The notes under the pieces are model-generated. The model had not been told where the DNA came from. It saw only the letters and a program-made list of their open reading frames with translations, and searched no databases. A stretch of 64,000 nt of DNA, taken from NCBI GenBank assembly GCA_018660305.1, contig JABJKO010000212.1, forward strand, positions 1 to 64,000, written 5' to 3'. The translations under genes and the position numbers were made by a program. Below are positions 1 through 8,923 of this stretch, piece by piece. Positions within the stretch are counted from its first letter, which is position 1. The number at the start of each line of letters is the position of its first letter. The DNA comes from Rhodospirillaceae bacterium. Lineage in GTDB: Bacteria > Pseudomonadota > Alphaproteobacteria > MPNO01 > UBA2964.

Positions 1-88
1 TGAACCAGATGAGCCAGACCCTCCTTTAGATCAGGCCCTTGAGTGTTCCAATTTATATGACGACGGACAGTATTTAATTTGGGCCATT

Positions 89-433
89 TTATGTCCCCGG
101 CAACTCGGCGGGATACTTGTCCCCTGGGATACTCGGAGTCTTTACCACCAGGGTGATCGTATCTTCCGAGACTGCGAAATCTGATGCTTCACCGGGATCA
201 AGGACCACCACGGTCCCGGCGGGACAATCCCTGCCGTTCATTCTGGCGTGACCAGAAAGGATAACGGTGACTTCGGTAGCGACCCGGTGCACGTGGCGGT
301 CTTCGCAATCGCCCGCGCTGTAGCGTTTGCATCCGACTTCGCAATGCGGCGTCTTTAAGGCGGTCGGATCGAAATCTCCGACAAACCAGCCTTTGGTCAT
401 ATCTTCGAGGCTGTAGGTCTTCAAGGTCGCCAA
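89..433 (-). CDS. Small single-domain cupin protein closing a GDP-sugar operon
   Basis: A 114-residue protein of unknown substrate. It matches the classic cupin motif 1 exactly in spacing, with G41, H47, H49, E54 and G61, followed by a P-A-G turn at 71-73, so a metal-binding beta-barrel is likely. I chose the TTG start at 433 because AGAGG lies six bases upstream; it overlaps the end of the preceding gene by 13 bases, as expected for coupled translation. A longer ATG reading to 628 would run through that gene and is not needed. Small cupins in such operons may be sugar isomerases or epimerases, but nothing here proves which. Confidence 0.7.
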   Translation of the reverse strand: MATLKTYSLEDMTKGWFVGDFDPTALKTPHCEVGCKRYSAGDCEDRHVHRVATEVTVILSGHARMNGRDCPAGTVVVLDPGEASDFAVSEDTITLVVKTPSIPGDKYPAELPGT

Positions 434-1110
434 TTTACCTCTGCTTGATCCAGAAACTCGGTAAGACGGTCGGGGTAATCGGTACAGATTCCCTCGATGT
501 TCCAGTCTGCGAACTGCCGCCAGCGCCCGATCATGGCCTCTTCGCCAAATCCATGAATTTCTGGACTGATTGCGTAAATCTTCTTTCCCGCGCTCCGTAA
601 AGTCGTAATCGTGTCTTCCGTGGCCCACAGGCTGTCCATCTCATCCAGCCATATATATTCCGCTTCTTTGATGCCCAACGCTTGTTCGATCGGCTCGTTG
701 CGGTCGCTAACACGCGCTGCAAGAGGGACATCGGGATCATGGGATCTGAAGAGCCTTGCAGTATTGCCTGGCGTTTCCTCCAGCAATTCCATGTCGAACA
801 GGAACATATGGTTAATAACCTCAAAACGCTTAAGGAAGTTTAAAGTGTCCCGTTCTTGTCCCAACTCCTTGATATTCAGGGCGATTGGCGCGATTTCGCT
901 CCTGCTCAAAGCCTGAAAGAAGGGCTCGGCGCGAAGGTGTTCGCTAAAGGGCCGGGGGTCGTGGGAAATATAAAAAGACCCGTCTTCCCATCTGCGTATA
1001 TCAATTTCCGCGGAGAGGCCGTCATCGAGGCAACGCTGGAAGGCGGCTAAATCATTTTCCAGACTTGGCTCAGGGCCGTTGCGATAACATCTGTGGGCCA
1101 GTACTCGCAT
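421..1110 (-). CDS. Glycerophosphodiester phosphodiesterase-like TIM-barrel protein
   Basis: 229 residues, close to the usual length of a bare GDPD domain. Visible GDPD features are an N-terminal A-H-R (His6, Arg7), P-S-L-E-N near residue 15 (family PENT), an E-I-D-I strand near 35 and S-H-D-P near 50, which together form the metal and catalytic site. There is no signal peptide, so it is probably cytosolic. It lies 33 bases after a glycosyltransferase-like gene inside a GDP-deoxyhexose operon, so its substrate may be a glycan-linked phosphodiester rather than a phospholipid head group. That last point is inference from context. Confidence 0.72.
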   Translation of the reverse strand: MRVLAHRCYRNGPEPSLENDLAAFQRCLDDGLSAEIDIRRWEDGSFYISHDPRPFSEHLRAEPFFQALSRSEIAPIALNIKELGQERDTLNFLKRFEVINHMFLFDMELLEETPGNTARLFRSHDPDVPLAARVSDRNEPIEQALGIKEAEYIWLDEMDSLWATEDTITTLRSAGKKIYAISPEIHGFGEEAMIGRWRQFADWNIEGICTDYPDRLTEFLDQAEVNWRP

Positions 1111-1143
1111 TTGATCAGTGAAGCGCCGCGAAGCCGGTTTCGT

Positions 1144-1941
1144 TCAGACAATGGATCGTGCGCGCGCGAAGACACGTCGCGCCAGCGGATCTTTTCGATC
1201 GGGTATATTCGGTTCCAGGAACCCGCGTTTCGCGAAATCAACCTCAATACCGTTGGAGGCAAAAAGGTCGCAGACGATATCCCGGTTCCACTTGCCCTTC
1301 TTGACCGTATCGTCGCAGGGATATGGCAAAACAGGATGCGTTTCCGGTACGAACTGATCCCGGTTCATGCAGAGGACTCTGTCGCGGCGCCAGCGCAGGC
1401 GTTTGGATCCCCAAATTTCGAATTGCCATGGATTCTCGTGTGGGCGGACAAAGCTGCCGAGACGTTCGGTACGCCAGAAACCGGCCTGCAAGGACACGCG
1501 GTAGGGCGATTTTTTCGCAACTTCCCACAAAAACGGATGTTCGCTCGGGGTCCACGGGCCGGAACCGCCGAGTTCATGGAGCCTGATGGCCGCAATTGTT
1601 CTGTCGGACCGAATGACCTCATGGCACTTCTGTATTGTGTCGATGTCGACCGGGGCCTGCAGGAAAAAGTCTTCGTGCATGTACAGCACGATTTCGTTTT
1701 GTACTTTGGCGAGCCCCCTGCGCAGCTGTTCACCCCAGGAAATGCGCCCGCCATCCCGGCCGAGCCCTACTTGCGTGCAAGTTATATCGAGGCCGGAATA
1801 GGCAAATGTCTTTTCCTCTGTGTTCAGAATAATTTGCGGGGGCGGACCCTGCCAATATCGCTCGAACAGCTGAAAAAATGGCGCCCAACAATCTTCATAG
1901 GCGTCACAGGTATTCACAAAGACGGAAAGCGACGGCGTCAT
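1144..1941 (-). CDS. Glycosyltransferase-like protein of a surface-polysaccharide operon
   Basis: 265 residues. The N-terminus (S-V-F-V-N-T-C-D-A-Y) and a central Y-M-H-E-D-F-F segment look like the nucleotide-sugar fold and DXD-type acidic site of GT-A glycosyltransferases, but I cannot assign a family number. There is no signal peptide or membrane span. Its start overlaps the stop of the fcl gene by four bases (ATGA), which ties it tightly to GDP-deoxyhexose synthesis. The likely role is to transfer a sugar to a surface glycan. Acceptor and linkage cannot be read from the sequence. Confidence 0.6.
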   Translation of the reverse strand: MTPSLSVFVNTCDAYEDCWAPFFQLFERYWQGPPPQIILNTEEKTFAYSGLDITCTQVGLGRDGGRISWGEQLRRGLAKVQNEIVLYMHEDFFLQAPVDIDTIQKCHEVIRSDRTIAAIRLHELGGSGPWTPSEHPFLWEVAKKSPYRVSLQAGFWRTERLGSFVRPHENPWQFEIWGSKRLRWRRDRVLCMNRDQFVPETHPVLPYPCDDTVKKGKWNRDIVCDLFASNGIEVDFAKRGFLEPNIPDRKDPLARRVFARARSIV

Positions 1942-2924
1942 GATGCCGCTCTCGTGTTATGCCGCGACCGGAAACTGTCTTCGTTGGCGCATGCCCAGTC
2001 GTATGTTGAACGAATGCCCGCTTCGAGGCTGGTTTGAGCCCGCCAACCCATTCCATTGATATATCCGACATCCAGCAGCTTTCGCGGCGCGCCATCCGGC
2101 CGGCTCGTGTCGAATTGGAATTCACCTTTGAACCCGATAATTTTTGCAATCAATTTTGCCAAATCGGCAATGGATACTTCATCGCTGGAGGCGATGTTGA
2201 CATGTCCTTCAGCGGAGTAGTTTTTCATCAGGAACACAAGGGCGTCGGCGCAATCGTCCACATACTGAAACTCCCGCAGGGGAGTGCCCGTACCCCACAA
2301 CGTAACAACGCTGCCGCCGGATTCTTTCGCTTCATGAATTTTTCGGATCAGGGCGGGAACCACATGGCTGTTCTCGAGGTCAAAATTGTCGCCCGGGCCA
2401 TATAAATTGTTTGGCATCGCAGAGATGAAATCGCAGCCAAATTGCCTGCGATATGCATCACACATCTTGATGCCGGCGATTTTGGCAATGGCATACCATT
2501 CGTTGGTTGGTTCGAGCGGCCCGGTTAACAGCGCTTGTTCCGTCATCGGCTGTTCGGCCAGCCGGGGATAGATACAGGCCGATCCAAGGAACATCAGCTT
2601 TTCTACCTCATTTACCTTGGCCGCATGGATGATGTTTGTTTCTATAGCCAGGTTTTCATAGAGGAATTCTGCCGGCCGCGTATCGTTGGCCCAAATACCC
2701 CCGACCGTCGCGGCCGCGAGAAAAATAGCATCGGGCCTTTGGTCCGCGAGCCACTGTTCGACGTCGTTCTGGCGCCGCAGATCGACTTCGTCGCGGCCGG
2801 TGGTCAGAACATCGCATCCCTCGCCTTCGAGGTGTCTGACGATGGCGGATCCCACCATGCCACGGTGCCCGGCAACCCAAACCCGTTTTCCGGAAAGGTC
2901 GTAAATCGGATCTTTAGTCGACAT
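1938..2924 (-). CDS. fcl: GDP-L-fucose synthase (GDP-4-keto-6-deoxymannose epimerase/reductase)
   Basis: 328 residues, an extended SDR enzyme that epimerises and reduces GDP-4-keto-6-deoxy-D-mannose to GDP-L-fucose with NADPH. The Rossmann signature G-H-R-G-M-V-G lies at about residues 19-25, the catalytic Ser in S-A-C-I-Y-P at about 115, and the Y-A-I-A-K pair at Tyr144 and Lys148. The ATG at 2924 is chosen because it gives the normal N-terminus and overlaps the gmd stop by 11 bases; an earlier ATG at 2981 would add residues inside gmd. It works directly on the product of the upstream gene. Confidence 0.9.
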   Translation of the reverse strand: MSTKDPIYDLSGKRVWVAGHRGMVGSAIVRHLEGEGCDVLTTGRDEVDLRRQNDVEQWLADQRPDAIFLAAATVGGIWANDTRPAEFLYENLAIETNIIHAAKVNEVEKLMFLGSACIYPRLAEQPMTEQALLTGPLEPTNEWYAIAKIAGIKMCDAYRRQFGCDFISAMPNNLYGPGDNFDLENSHVVPALIRKIHEAKESGGSVVTLWGTGTPLREFQYVDDCADALVFLMKNYSAEGHVNIASSDEVSIADLAKLIAKIIGFKGEFQFDTSRPDGAPRKLLDVGYINGMGWRAQTSLEAGIRSTYDWACANEDSFRSRHNTRAAS

Positions 2925-3975
2925 CGCCACGCTGTTCCTTGGCGACCACTTCCATATCCGAAGAGACCATGTCTCGAACAAGTTCTTCGAATCCGATCTT
3001 ATGGGACCAGCCCAGCACTTCCCGCGCCTTGGTTGGATCTCCCTGCAACAGTTCGACCTCAGTAGGGCGGAAATAGCGCGAGTCTACCTCGACAAGGATT
3101 TCGTTGGTTGATTTGTCGATGCCGACTTCTTCGACACCGGTGCCGCGCCAGACAACATCGCGGCCGGTAGCGGCAAAGGCGAGTTCTACGAATTCACGAA
3201 CCGTATGACATTCCCCGGTCGCGAGGACATAATCGTCGGGCTCGTCCTGCTGTAGCATCCTCCACATGCCTTCGACATAGTCGCGCGCATGGCCCCAGTC
3301 GCGCTGCGCGTCCAGATTTCCCAGATAGATCTTCTTCTGAAAGCCCTGTTCGATCGCCGCGACACCGCGGGTGATTTTGCGGGTGACGAAGGTTTCTCCC
3401 CGTGTTGGCCCTTCGTGATTGAAGAGAATCCCGTTGGAGGCGTGCAACCCGAAGGCTTCGCGATAATTGACCGTAATCCAATACGCATAAAGTTTGGCGG
3501 CGGCGTATGGGCTGCGGGGACGGAAGGGTGTCGCTTCATTTTGCGGTACTTCAAGCACCTTGCCATAGAGTTCGGATGTGGAGGCCTGGTAAAACCGCGC
3601 GGTTTTTTCCATTCCCAGAATACGCATCGCTTCGAGGACGCGAAGCGCGCCGATGCCATCGGCATTCGCTGTGTACTCGGCGGTTTCGAAACTAACCTGC
3701 ACATGGCTTTGTGCGGCCAGATTATAAATTTCAGTGGGCTGTGTTTCCTGGACAACGCGAATGACATTCGTCGAATCTGTCATATCGCCGTAATGCATGA
3801 AGAACTGAACGTCCTCGTTATGCGGATCGACATATAAATGATCGACCCGTGCCGTATTGAACGACGAGGAACGGCGTTTAACGCCGTGAACGGTATAGCC
3901 CTTGTCGAGAAGGAGCTCGGCCAGATAGGCACCGTCCTGTCCGGTAATTCCTGTAATGAGCGCGACCTTGTCCAA
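2914..3975 (-). CDS. gmd: GDP-mannose 4,6-dehydratase
   Basis: 353 residues, converting GDP-D-mannose to GDP-4-keto-6-deoxy-D-mannose, the precursor of GDP-fucose, GDP-rhamnose and relatives. The NADP-binding G-I-T-G-Q-D-G lies at about residues 9-15, the S-T-S-E active-site loop at about 132-135 and Y-A-A-A-K at 157-161. No ATG fits: TTG at 3975 has AAGGA eight bases upstream, while TTG at 3996 has no well-placed site, so I take 3975. It is the first gene of the minus-strand operon gmd-fcl-glycosyltransferase-GDPD-cupin. Confidence 0.92.
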   Translation of the reverse strand: MDKVALITGITGQDGAYLAELLLDKGYTVHGVKRRSSSFNTARVDHLYVDPHNEDVQFFMHYGDMTDSTNVIRVVQETQPTEIYNLAAQSHVQVSFETAEYTANADGIGALRVLEAMRILGMEKTARFYQASTSELYGKVLEVPQNEATPFRPRSPYAAAKLYAYWITVNYREAFGLHASNGILFNHEGPTRGETFVTRKITRGVAAIEQGFQKKIYLGNLDAQRDWGHARDYVEGMWRMLQQDEPDDYVLATGECHTVREFVELAFAATGRDVVWRGTGVEEVGIDKSTNEILVEVDSRYFRPTEVELLQGDPTKAREVLGWSHKIGFEELVRDMVSSDMEVVAKEQRGDVD

Positions 3976-4169
3976 CGTGTCTGTCCTTATAGCCAACCGC
4001 CTAATACGGTTAACGCAACACTATAGTGAAGTCGATTGAAAGGTCGCGGGAAAGAATGGAAGCGCAGATTAGAATGGCGATGCCATTCCCCATCGATTGA
4101 TGCCACCGCTCGATCCCCCCAACGGTTTGTCAGTGGCCCTATGGGCCGCTATGCCCAGGTAGAAGGCGG

Positions 4170-4346
4170 TTAGTCCAAGAGAACAAAAGGCGAAAGTATC
4201 AAAATCCACAAAGCGAGAGCGGAAATCAGAATAAAGCCAACCTGGCGCCGACGCGACCAGCCGCGGCCGGCGGGTTTTTTGTCGATAATGTTGGATTCCC
4301 ATCCAGCAAAAGTCGCATGGTGGTCAGCAGGTACAAACACCGACAT
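4170..4346 (-). CDS. 58-residue single-span membrane protein
   Basis: A short gene with a strong ribosome-binding site (GAAGGAG seven bases before ATG). The first 30 residues are polar. An R-R-R patch (32-34) is followed by one hydrophobic segment at about 35-57 ending S-P-F-V-L-L-D, which predicts an N-in membrane anchor. No family is recognised. It sits between the GDP-deoxyhexose operon, which it faces head-to-tail on the same strand, and the export genes. It shares its layout with the small protein at 4543-4713. A role as a small subunit or regulator of the polysaccharide apparatus is only a guess. Confidence 0.62.
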   Translation of the reverse strand: MSVFVPADHHATFAGWESNIIDKKPAGRGWSRRRQVGFILISALALWILILSPFVLLD

Positions 4347-4542
4347 TTCTCGCTCCTTCTGGCCTCAGTAAAAATCGTTACAAATCTGTCTAAAATTTGA
4401 AGTAATGGTCACATAACCGCCCATAACAAACTGTTAACAGGACAGTCCATTGACAGAAGCGAGCCGGGTGAATTGGGGAGCGAACGGCGTGTCTGGCCGG
4501 CCATCAGGAGTTCAGGCAGATGGCCAGGTGGATGGGGAGCGC

Positions 4543-4713
4543 CTAGCGGAACAGAACCGGCAGCAGCAAAGCTCCCCAGACAGCAATGTTAAAGACGACA
4601 AAGCACGCCAGCTTGGCGCGGTTCGACATCTTTTTTGCTTTCTGGAATTTGCGGCGCGTGTCGTCAAAGCTTGAAACGCGGGCGCAATGTTCAACCGAAA
4701 GGATACTGGGCAT
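4543..4713 (-). CDS. 56-residue single-span membrane protein
   Basis: The ATG at 4713 is preceded by GGAG about ten bases away. The product has a 30-residue charged N-terminal part rich in Arg and Lys and one C-terminal hydrophobic span at about 35-54 with a central Trp, ending L-P-V-L-F-R. Its architecture matches the neighbour at 4170-4346 (polar head, basic patch, C-terminal span with W and L-x-P), so the two may be distant paralogues. No family is recognised. A longer reading from 4899 exists, but its extra residues look non-coding. Confidence 0.45.
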   Translation of the reverse strand: MPSILSVEHCARVSSFDDTRRKFQKAKKMSNRAKLACFVVFNIAVWGALLLPVLFR

Positions 4714-5149
4714 CGACCTAACTCCACTGCTACTGACGCTACGTAGATTTTCGCATTTGATTTGCAAAGATAAACTTAAGATGCGCGCAAAACTAAGGGC
4801 GGGAGCCTGGTTTCCTGCGTCCTTTAATTCATTCGACTTTATCGTGAATGGCACTCCCGGCGGACAATTTAGTGCTCGGTATGGCCAGCCATGCCTCACT
4901 GAATGGCTCCCAATTATGGATTAACGGCTTGTTAAGAAAGCGGCTGTTAATAATGAATTTACCAATCCAGTACAGCGCAAAACTGGAATCGCAAAGTAAC
5001 AGCGAATACCAATTGCGGAGCCGAACGAAAATCTTGCCTTTACTGTCGAGAATTGAGAACCGGGTTTCGAGTTAATAAGTGTTTGGTGATTCTACTTAAT
5101 TTCGGGTAGGACGCGGGGGTGTATTGTAGTGGTATTACAGGGGTATCTG
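4714..5149. other. AT-rich intergenic region, no gene seen
   Basis: This 436-base stretch separates the leftward small membrane gene from the rightward outer-membrane gene. It is clearly more AT-rich than the flanks and contains several GTTAA repeats around 4920-4950. The open frames it contains read as chance frames, with no ribosome-binding site and no domain. It probably holds divergent promoters, but I cannot point to a convincing -35/-10 pair. Confidence 0.5.
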
Positions 5150-6406
5150 ATGGCGCTTTGTGGAAAGCGTGGGATGTGGCTGTTGATTGTATCGGCTGCT
5201 ATCGTCACGGGAAGCACGGCGGCCGTGGCCCAGGAGTTGAAGCGGGGTGACACGGTTACCAGCCGGTCGCGCCCCGATTTCGACCCAAAAGGTTTGAAGC
5301 TGGGTGGCTTTACATTGCTGCCGAAGCTCAACGTTTCAGAATCCTACGATGATAATATTTTATCCGTCGATACAGGTAAGACGGATGATTTCGTCACACA
5401 AATATCACCCGAGCTAACCCTGCGGTCGAACTGGTCGCAACATGCCTTGAGCTTTAGCGCAAACGGAAATATCAAGAAATTTGCGTCTAATTCCTCGGAA
5501 GATTCCGAAAATTACAATATCGGTGGGTTCGGCCGTATCGACGTGACGCGCGACATGCGGGCATCCGTAACGGTTGATTATGCAGCGATAACCGAGGGAC
5601 GGGGCTCTCCTGACGATCCCGGCGGCGTGGAGCCCACGGAAATCGAGATCCTCAGCCCGGCCGCCGAGTTTTACAATCGATGGAACCGTATATCCCTGAC
5701 TGTTGATGGTAATGCCCAGATAAAGAATTTTAAGGATGCGGCCGCAATCGGTGGTGCAGCCATCGACAACGATGATCGTGATCGAGCCAGATATGGCACG
5801 TCGGTGCGGCTTGGATATCAATTCGTTACGGAATATGAAGGGTTTATAAAGGCATCCTACAACAAGATCTCATATGATGACGCGGTCGATAGCAGTGGGT
5901 TCAATCGTGATTCCGACGGCTATGAGGTCACCGCCGGGGCGCGGATCGAAATCGGCAATAAGCTGTTCGGCGATGTGTTTGGTGGGTACCGGCGCCAGGA
6001 TTATGAAGATACCACACTTGCCCCCATCGATGGCGCCACCTATGGCGGCGCACTGACCTGGAATGCGACCGGGCTTACAACCGTGAAGGCGTCCGTCACC
6101 CGGAATGTGGTCGAGACTACCCAGGTTGGCGCATCGGGCTATTTTTCGACCAAGTTCAAAGGCTCGGTGGACCACGAGCTTCTACGCAACCTTATTCTCG
6201 GCGGTTACGGCTCCTTTACCATTAACGATTATGAAGGGAACGGCCGTGATGATGAAGACATTGAGACGGGGGTTTATGCGCGCTATCTGATGCAGCGTAA
6301 CCTCCATTTGTCGGCCGGTTATGATTATCAGCAGCGAGAGTCGAATTTTGTTGGCGGCGATTTTAAAAAGAATGTCTTCATGCTGCGATTGTCGGCGCAG
6401 TTCTGA
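5150..6406 (+). CDS. Outer-membrane beta-barrel protein of a polysaccharide export locus
   Basis: 418 residues with a Sec signal peptide (basic start, hydrophobic core, cut near A-V-A-Q at about residue 27). A long series of alternating polar/hydrophobic strands follows, ending in L-R-L-S-A-Q-F with the C-terminal Phe typical of outer-membrane barrels. It resembles the beta-barrel family often encoded beside Wza-type exporters (BBP2-like), which is proposed to form or assist the outer-membrane passage of exopolysaccharide. I prefer the ATG at 5150 (AGGGG seven bases upstream) over the GTG at 5129. It lies directly ahead of the export protein gene. Confidence 0.75.
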   Translation: MALCGKRGMWLLIVSAAIVTGSTAAVAQELKRGDTVTSRSRPDFDPKGLKLGGFTLLPKLNVSESYDDNILSVDTGKTDDFVTQISPELTLRSNWSQHALSFSANGNIKKFASNSSEDSENYNIGGFGRIDVTRDMRASVTVDYAAITEGRGSPDDPGGVEPTEIEILSPAAEFYNRWNRISLTVDGNAQIKNFKDAAAIGGAAIDNDDRDRARYGTSVRLGYQFVTEYEGFIKASYNKISYDDAVDSSGFNRDSDGYEVTAGARIEIGNKLFGDVFGGYRRQDYEDTTLAPIDGATYGGALTWNATGLTTVKASVTRNVVETTQVGASGYFSTKFKGSVDHELLRNLILGGYGSFTINDYEGNGRDDEDIETGVYARYLMQRNLHLSAGYDYQQRESNFVGGDFKKNVFMLRLSAQF

Positions 6407-6512
6407 TTCGCCTGTTCCGCCGCGACGGCGACAGACGGCGGCATTCCATGCAGGCGCGACTCTTTTCCCAAATTTGAAGAATACAAATTCCATCTCACGC
6501 CGTGTGCGCTCC

Positions 6513-7046
6513 ATGGCGGCCATTCTTTGGACCAGCCTGATATTCGCGACAGTTGGCAGTGTGTTTCCGACTATGGCGGCGGGGTCGGTGGAATACACGC
6601 TGGGCGCCGGTGATGAATTGCGGGTCATCGTGTTCGGCCAGCAGGACCTTTCAGGTAAGTTCACTGTGGATGGCGGCGGTGCTATTTCTTTGCCGTTGAT
6701 CGGCAATGTCAACGCGGGCGGCAAGACCGTGCGCGAGGCAACGAACGCCATCGTTGCAAAACTGAAACCCGACTATCTCAAGAATCCGCGGGTATCAGTG
6801 GAAGTCCTGAACTATCGGCCATTTTATATTATCGGCGAGGTCAAAAATCCCGGCAGCTACGCCTATGTCAGCGGTATGACCGCAGTCAATGCAGTGGCGC
6901 TTGGCGGTGGATACACCTATCGGGCACGCGAGAATAATATCTATATTACGCGTGCGAACGACCCAAAGCGTAAGAAGAAAAAAGCATCACACGACACCAT
7001 TGTCCTGCCGGGCGATATTCTCGAAGTTCCGGAACGCTTTTTCTGA
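6513..7046 (+). CDS. Wza-type polysaccharide export protein (Poly_export + SLBB)
   Basis: About 177 residues from ATG 6513. After a signal sequence ending near T-M-A-A-G comes the Poly_export domain (Y-T-L-G-A-G-D-E-L-R-V-I-V-F-G) and then one SLBB domain (F-Y-I-I-G-E-V-K-N-P-G-S-Y). It belongs to the periplasmic/outer-membrane secretin-like exporters that guide capsule or exopolysaccharide out. It is short, with a single SLBB and a Lys-rich tail before the last strand, as in many alphaproteobacterial versions. No Lys-Cys lipobox is clear. The start is uncertain because no good ribosome-binding site is visible; upstream TTG or GTG starts are possible. Confidence 0.8.
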   Translation: MAAILWTSLIFATVGSVFPTMAAGSVEYTLGAGDELRVIVFGQQDLSGKFTVDGGGAISLPLIGNVNAGGKTVREATNAIVAKLKPDYLKNPRVSVEVLNYRPFYIIGEVKNPGSYAYVSGMTAVNAVALGGGYTYRARENNIYITRANDPKRKKKKASHDTIVLPGDILEVPERFF

Positions 7047-7059
7047 TTTTCCGAAAATT

Positions 7060-7863
7060 CTAGGAAGGGTTTGGCGCCACATCGAGCCGTGCCACAATCC
7101 CTTCATGCCCCGGCCTGGCCGCCGGATATCGCGTCATGACCAGCGGGTCGTGGCCGGGAATGACGTGGTCGGGCGAGTGGGCGAGCCGGTTCACGGTCTT
7201 ATAGCCCTCCAGCACGTCGCCCATATCATGGACGATGGGAAATGGCCGGCCCTGTTGCATATTCGCATAAAAATGCGACGCATCGGAGGCGAGCACTACC
7301 CAGCCGCGTCTGGTCAGAACCCTTGTGACCTGCAGGCCCATGGTGTGGCCGCCGACCCTATGCAGGATGATCCCCGGCGCCAGCTCCTCGGTCCCGTCAT
7401 GAAACTGTACGCGTCCGGCGAAGATGCGGCGGACCATGGCGGTTACGTCATCGACGGAGAAAGCCCGGTTCATTGCCTCGTGGCACATATGCCGCCCGGT
7501 GCAGAACGCCATTTCGTCGTCCTGTAGATGATAGCGTGCGTTGGGAAACAGGGTCTCGTTGCCGGAATGGTCGTAATGCATATGGCTGATGACGACGTCC
7601 TCGATGGAAGCCGGGTCGATGCCGAGCATCTGCAATCCCTCGCCCGGGTTACGCAGGTAGGTGCGACCCCGCCGCTTGGCCATGGCTTCGTCAAAACCGG
7701 TATCGAGGATGATGGTCCTGTTTTCGTTGGTGATGACCCAGACGAAATAATCCAACGGCATGGGGACGTCGTGCGGGTCGCCGCCGATAAAATTATCTCC
7801 CGAGCGCCGTTCGTTATGGGCGTATTTGATGGCGTAAATTTCGTAGATTTCCGGATCGGCCAT
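7060..7863 (-). CDS. Metallo-beta-lactamase-fold hydrolase, N-acyl-homoserine-lactonase-like
   Basis: 267 residues. The dinuclear zinc site is complete: H-M-H-Y-D-H at 94-99, His173 in G-G-H-T, Asp194 and His238 in P-G-H-D. The overall layout resembles the AHL-lactonase branch of the fold, but this branch includes many lactonases and esterases, so quorum quenching is not shown. There is no signal peptide. It is followed on the same strand by a hydroxyacid dehydrogenase gene about 20 bases upstream, suggesting a small catabolic operon in which a lactone may be opened and later oxidised (inference). Confidence 0.75.
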   Translation of the reverse strand: MADPEIYEIYAIKYAHNERRSGDNFIGGDPHDVPMPLDYFVWVITNENRTIILDTGFDEAMAKRRGRTYLRNPGEGLQMLGIDPASIEDVVISHMHYDHSGNETLFPNARYHLQDDEMAFCTGRHMCHEAMNRAFSVDDVTAMVRRIFAGRVQFHDGTEELAPGIILHRVGGHTMGLQVTRVLTRRGWVVLASDASHFYANMQQGRPFPIVHDMGDVLEGYKTVNRLAHSPDHVIPGHDPLVMTRYPAARPGHEGIVARLDVAPNPS

Positions 7864-7884
7864 GTCTGCTTCCCGACTTCTGAC

Positions 7885-8781
7885 TTATGAGCGAGGCTTT
7901 ACCTCGACACCGGCGCGCTTCTCGATGCCCCGCACGATGTTGGTGAAATCCGAATCGGGTCCGAATTCCTCACGGGTTTTTTCCCAGAGTGTCTCCACCG
8001 CAATCGCCAGGTCTGTGGGCACGCCCAATGACTCCGCGACCTTACGATACAGCGCCACGTCTTTTTGCATGAGACCAGTGGTAAAGCCGAAATCGAAGCT
8101 GCGGGTCAGGATCGCGCGGGGGAACTTGTCCTGGGTCGCCGAATTGCGGCCGCTGCCGGCATTAATGACATCGAGCATGGTTTGAGGATCCAGCCCGGCC
8201 TTGGTTCCCATGACCATGGCTTCGGCGCTGAGCGCCAGGGCCGAGGCCGTCAGAAGGTTGTTGGCGAGCTTCATGGTCTGACCGAGACCCGGTTCGCTGC
8301 CAACGTGGAAGACCGTACCGATCACGTCGAGCACGTCGCTGAGCGCGGTCACGGTTTGCGCCGGTCCCGACGCCATGACGGCGAGCGTGCCTTTTTGGGC
8401 GCCGGCAACGCCGCCGCTGACCGGCGCGTCAATGCTGACAATGCCGCGCACGTCGAGCTGTGCAGCGATTTCCCGCGCCATATCGGGGCCGCTGGTGGAC
8501 AAATCGACAAATGTTTTGATGGTGCTGCCGACGACGAGACCATCGCTTCCCAAGGCAACTTCCCTGACGATGTCGGGGGTCGGCAGGCTCACGATGACGG
8601 TCTCTACCGCCGAGGCCACCGCGGCGGGTGAGGGGGCGGCTATGGCTCCCTGACTGACAAGGGCGGCAAGGGCGCCATCACTGACATCGTGTACGGTGAG
8701 AGAGTGACCGGCTTCAAGGAGACGCCCCGCCATGGGGCCTCCCATTCGCCCCAGGCCAATAAATCCGATATGTTCGCTCAA
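7885..8781 (-). CDS. NAD(P)-dependent beta-hydroxyacid dehydrogenase (3-hydroxyisobutyrate dehydrogenase family)
   Basis: 298 residues, the standard family length. The N-terminal dinucleotide motif G-F-I-G-L-G-R-M-G lies at about 5-13, the substrate-binding D-A-P-V-S-G-G near 117 and the catalytic-Lys region M-K-L-A-N-N near 170. It oxidises or reduces a beta-hydroxyacid with NAD(P); the exact acid is unknown. It starts a minus-strand pair with the lactonase-like hydrolase and is divergent from the SDR gene at 8924. Confidence 0.85.
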   Translation of the reverse strand: MSEHIGFIGLGRMGGPMAGRLLEAGHSLTVHDVSDGALAALVSQGAIAAPSPAAVASAVETVIVSLPTPDIVREVALGSDGLVVGSTIKTFVDLSTSGPDMAREIAAQLDVRGIVSIDAPVSGGVAGAQKGTLAVMASGPAQTVTALSDVLDVIGTVFHVGSEPGLGQTMKLANNLLTASALALSAEAMVMGTKAGLDPQTMLDVINAGSGRNSATQDKFPRAILTRSFDFGFTTGLMQKDVALYRKVAESLGVPTDLAIAVETLWEKTREEFGPDSDFTNIVRGIEKRAGVEVKPRS

Positions 8782-8923
8782 GAAACCACTCCCCTATCAT
8801 TCTGACTGCCTCACCATATCGTCGGCGGGCTGTGGCGCAAGTATGCCGCCCTTGAGACGGTTCGGGCAGTCCTGCAAGATGGCGTGTGGGACAATCCGCG
8901 TATCATTCCGAGGAGCACGTATC

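Noticed and set aside
1..88. AAAGGAGG on the minus strand (20-27) as the ribosome-binding site of a gene running off the left edge
   Set aside because: No ATG, GTG or TTG at a usable distance lies in the remaining bases, so no start can be supported.
4072..4088. GAATGGC-GAT-GCCATTC hairpin as a terminator of the 58-residue gene
   Set aside because: The stem is short and no T-tract follows on the minus strand, so I do not list it as a feature.
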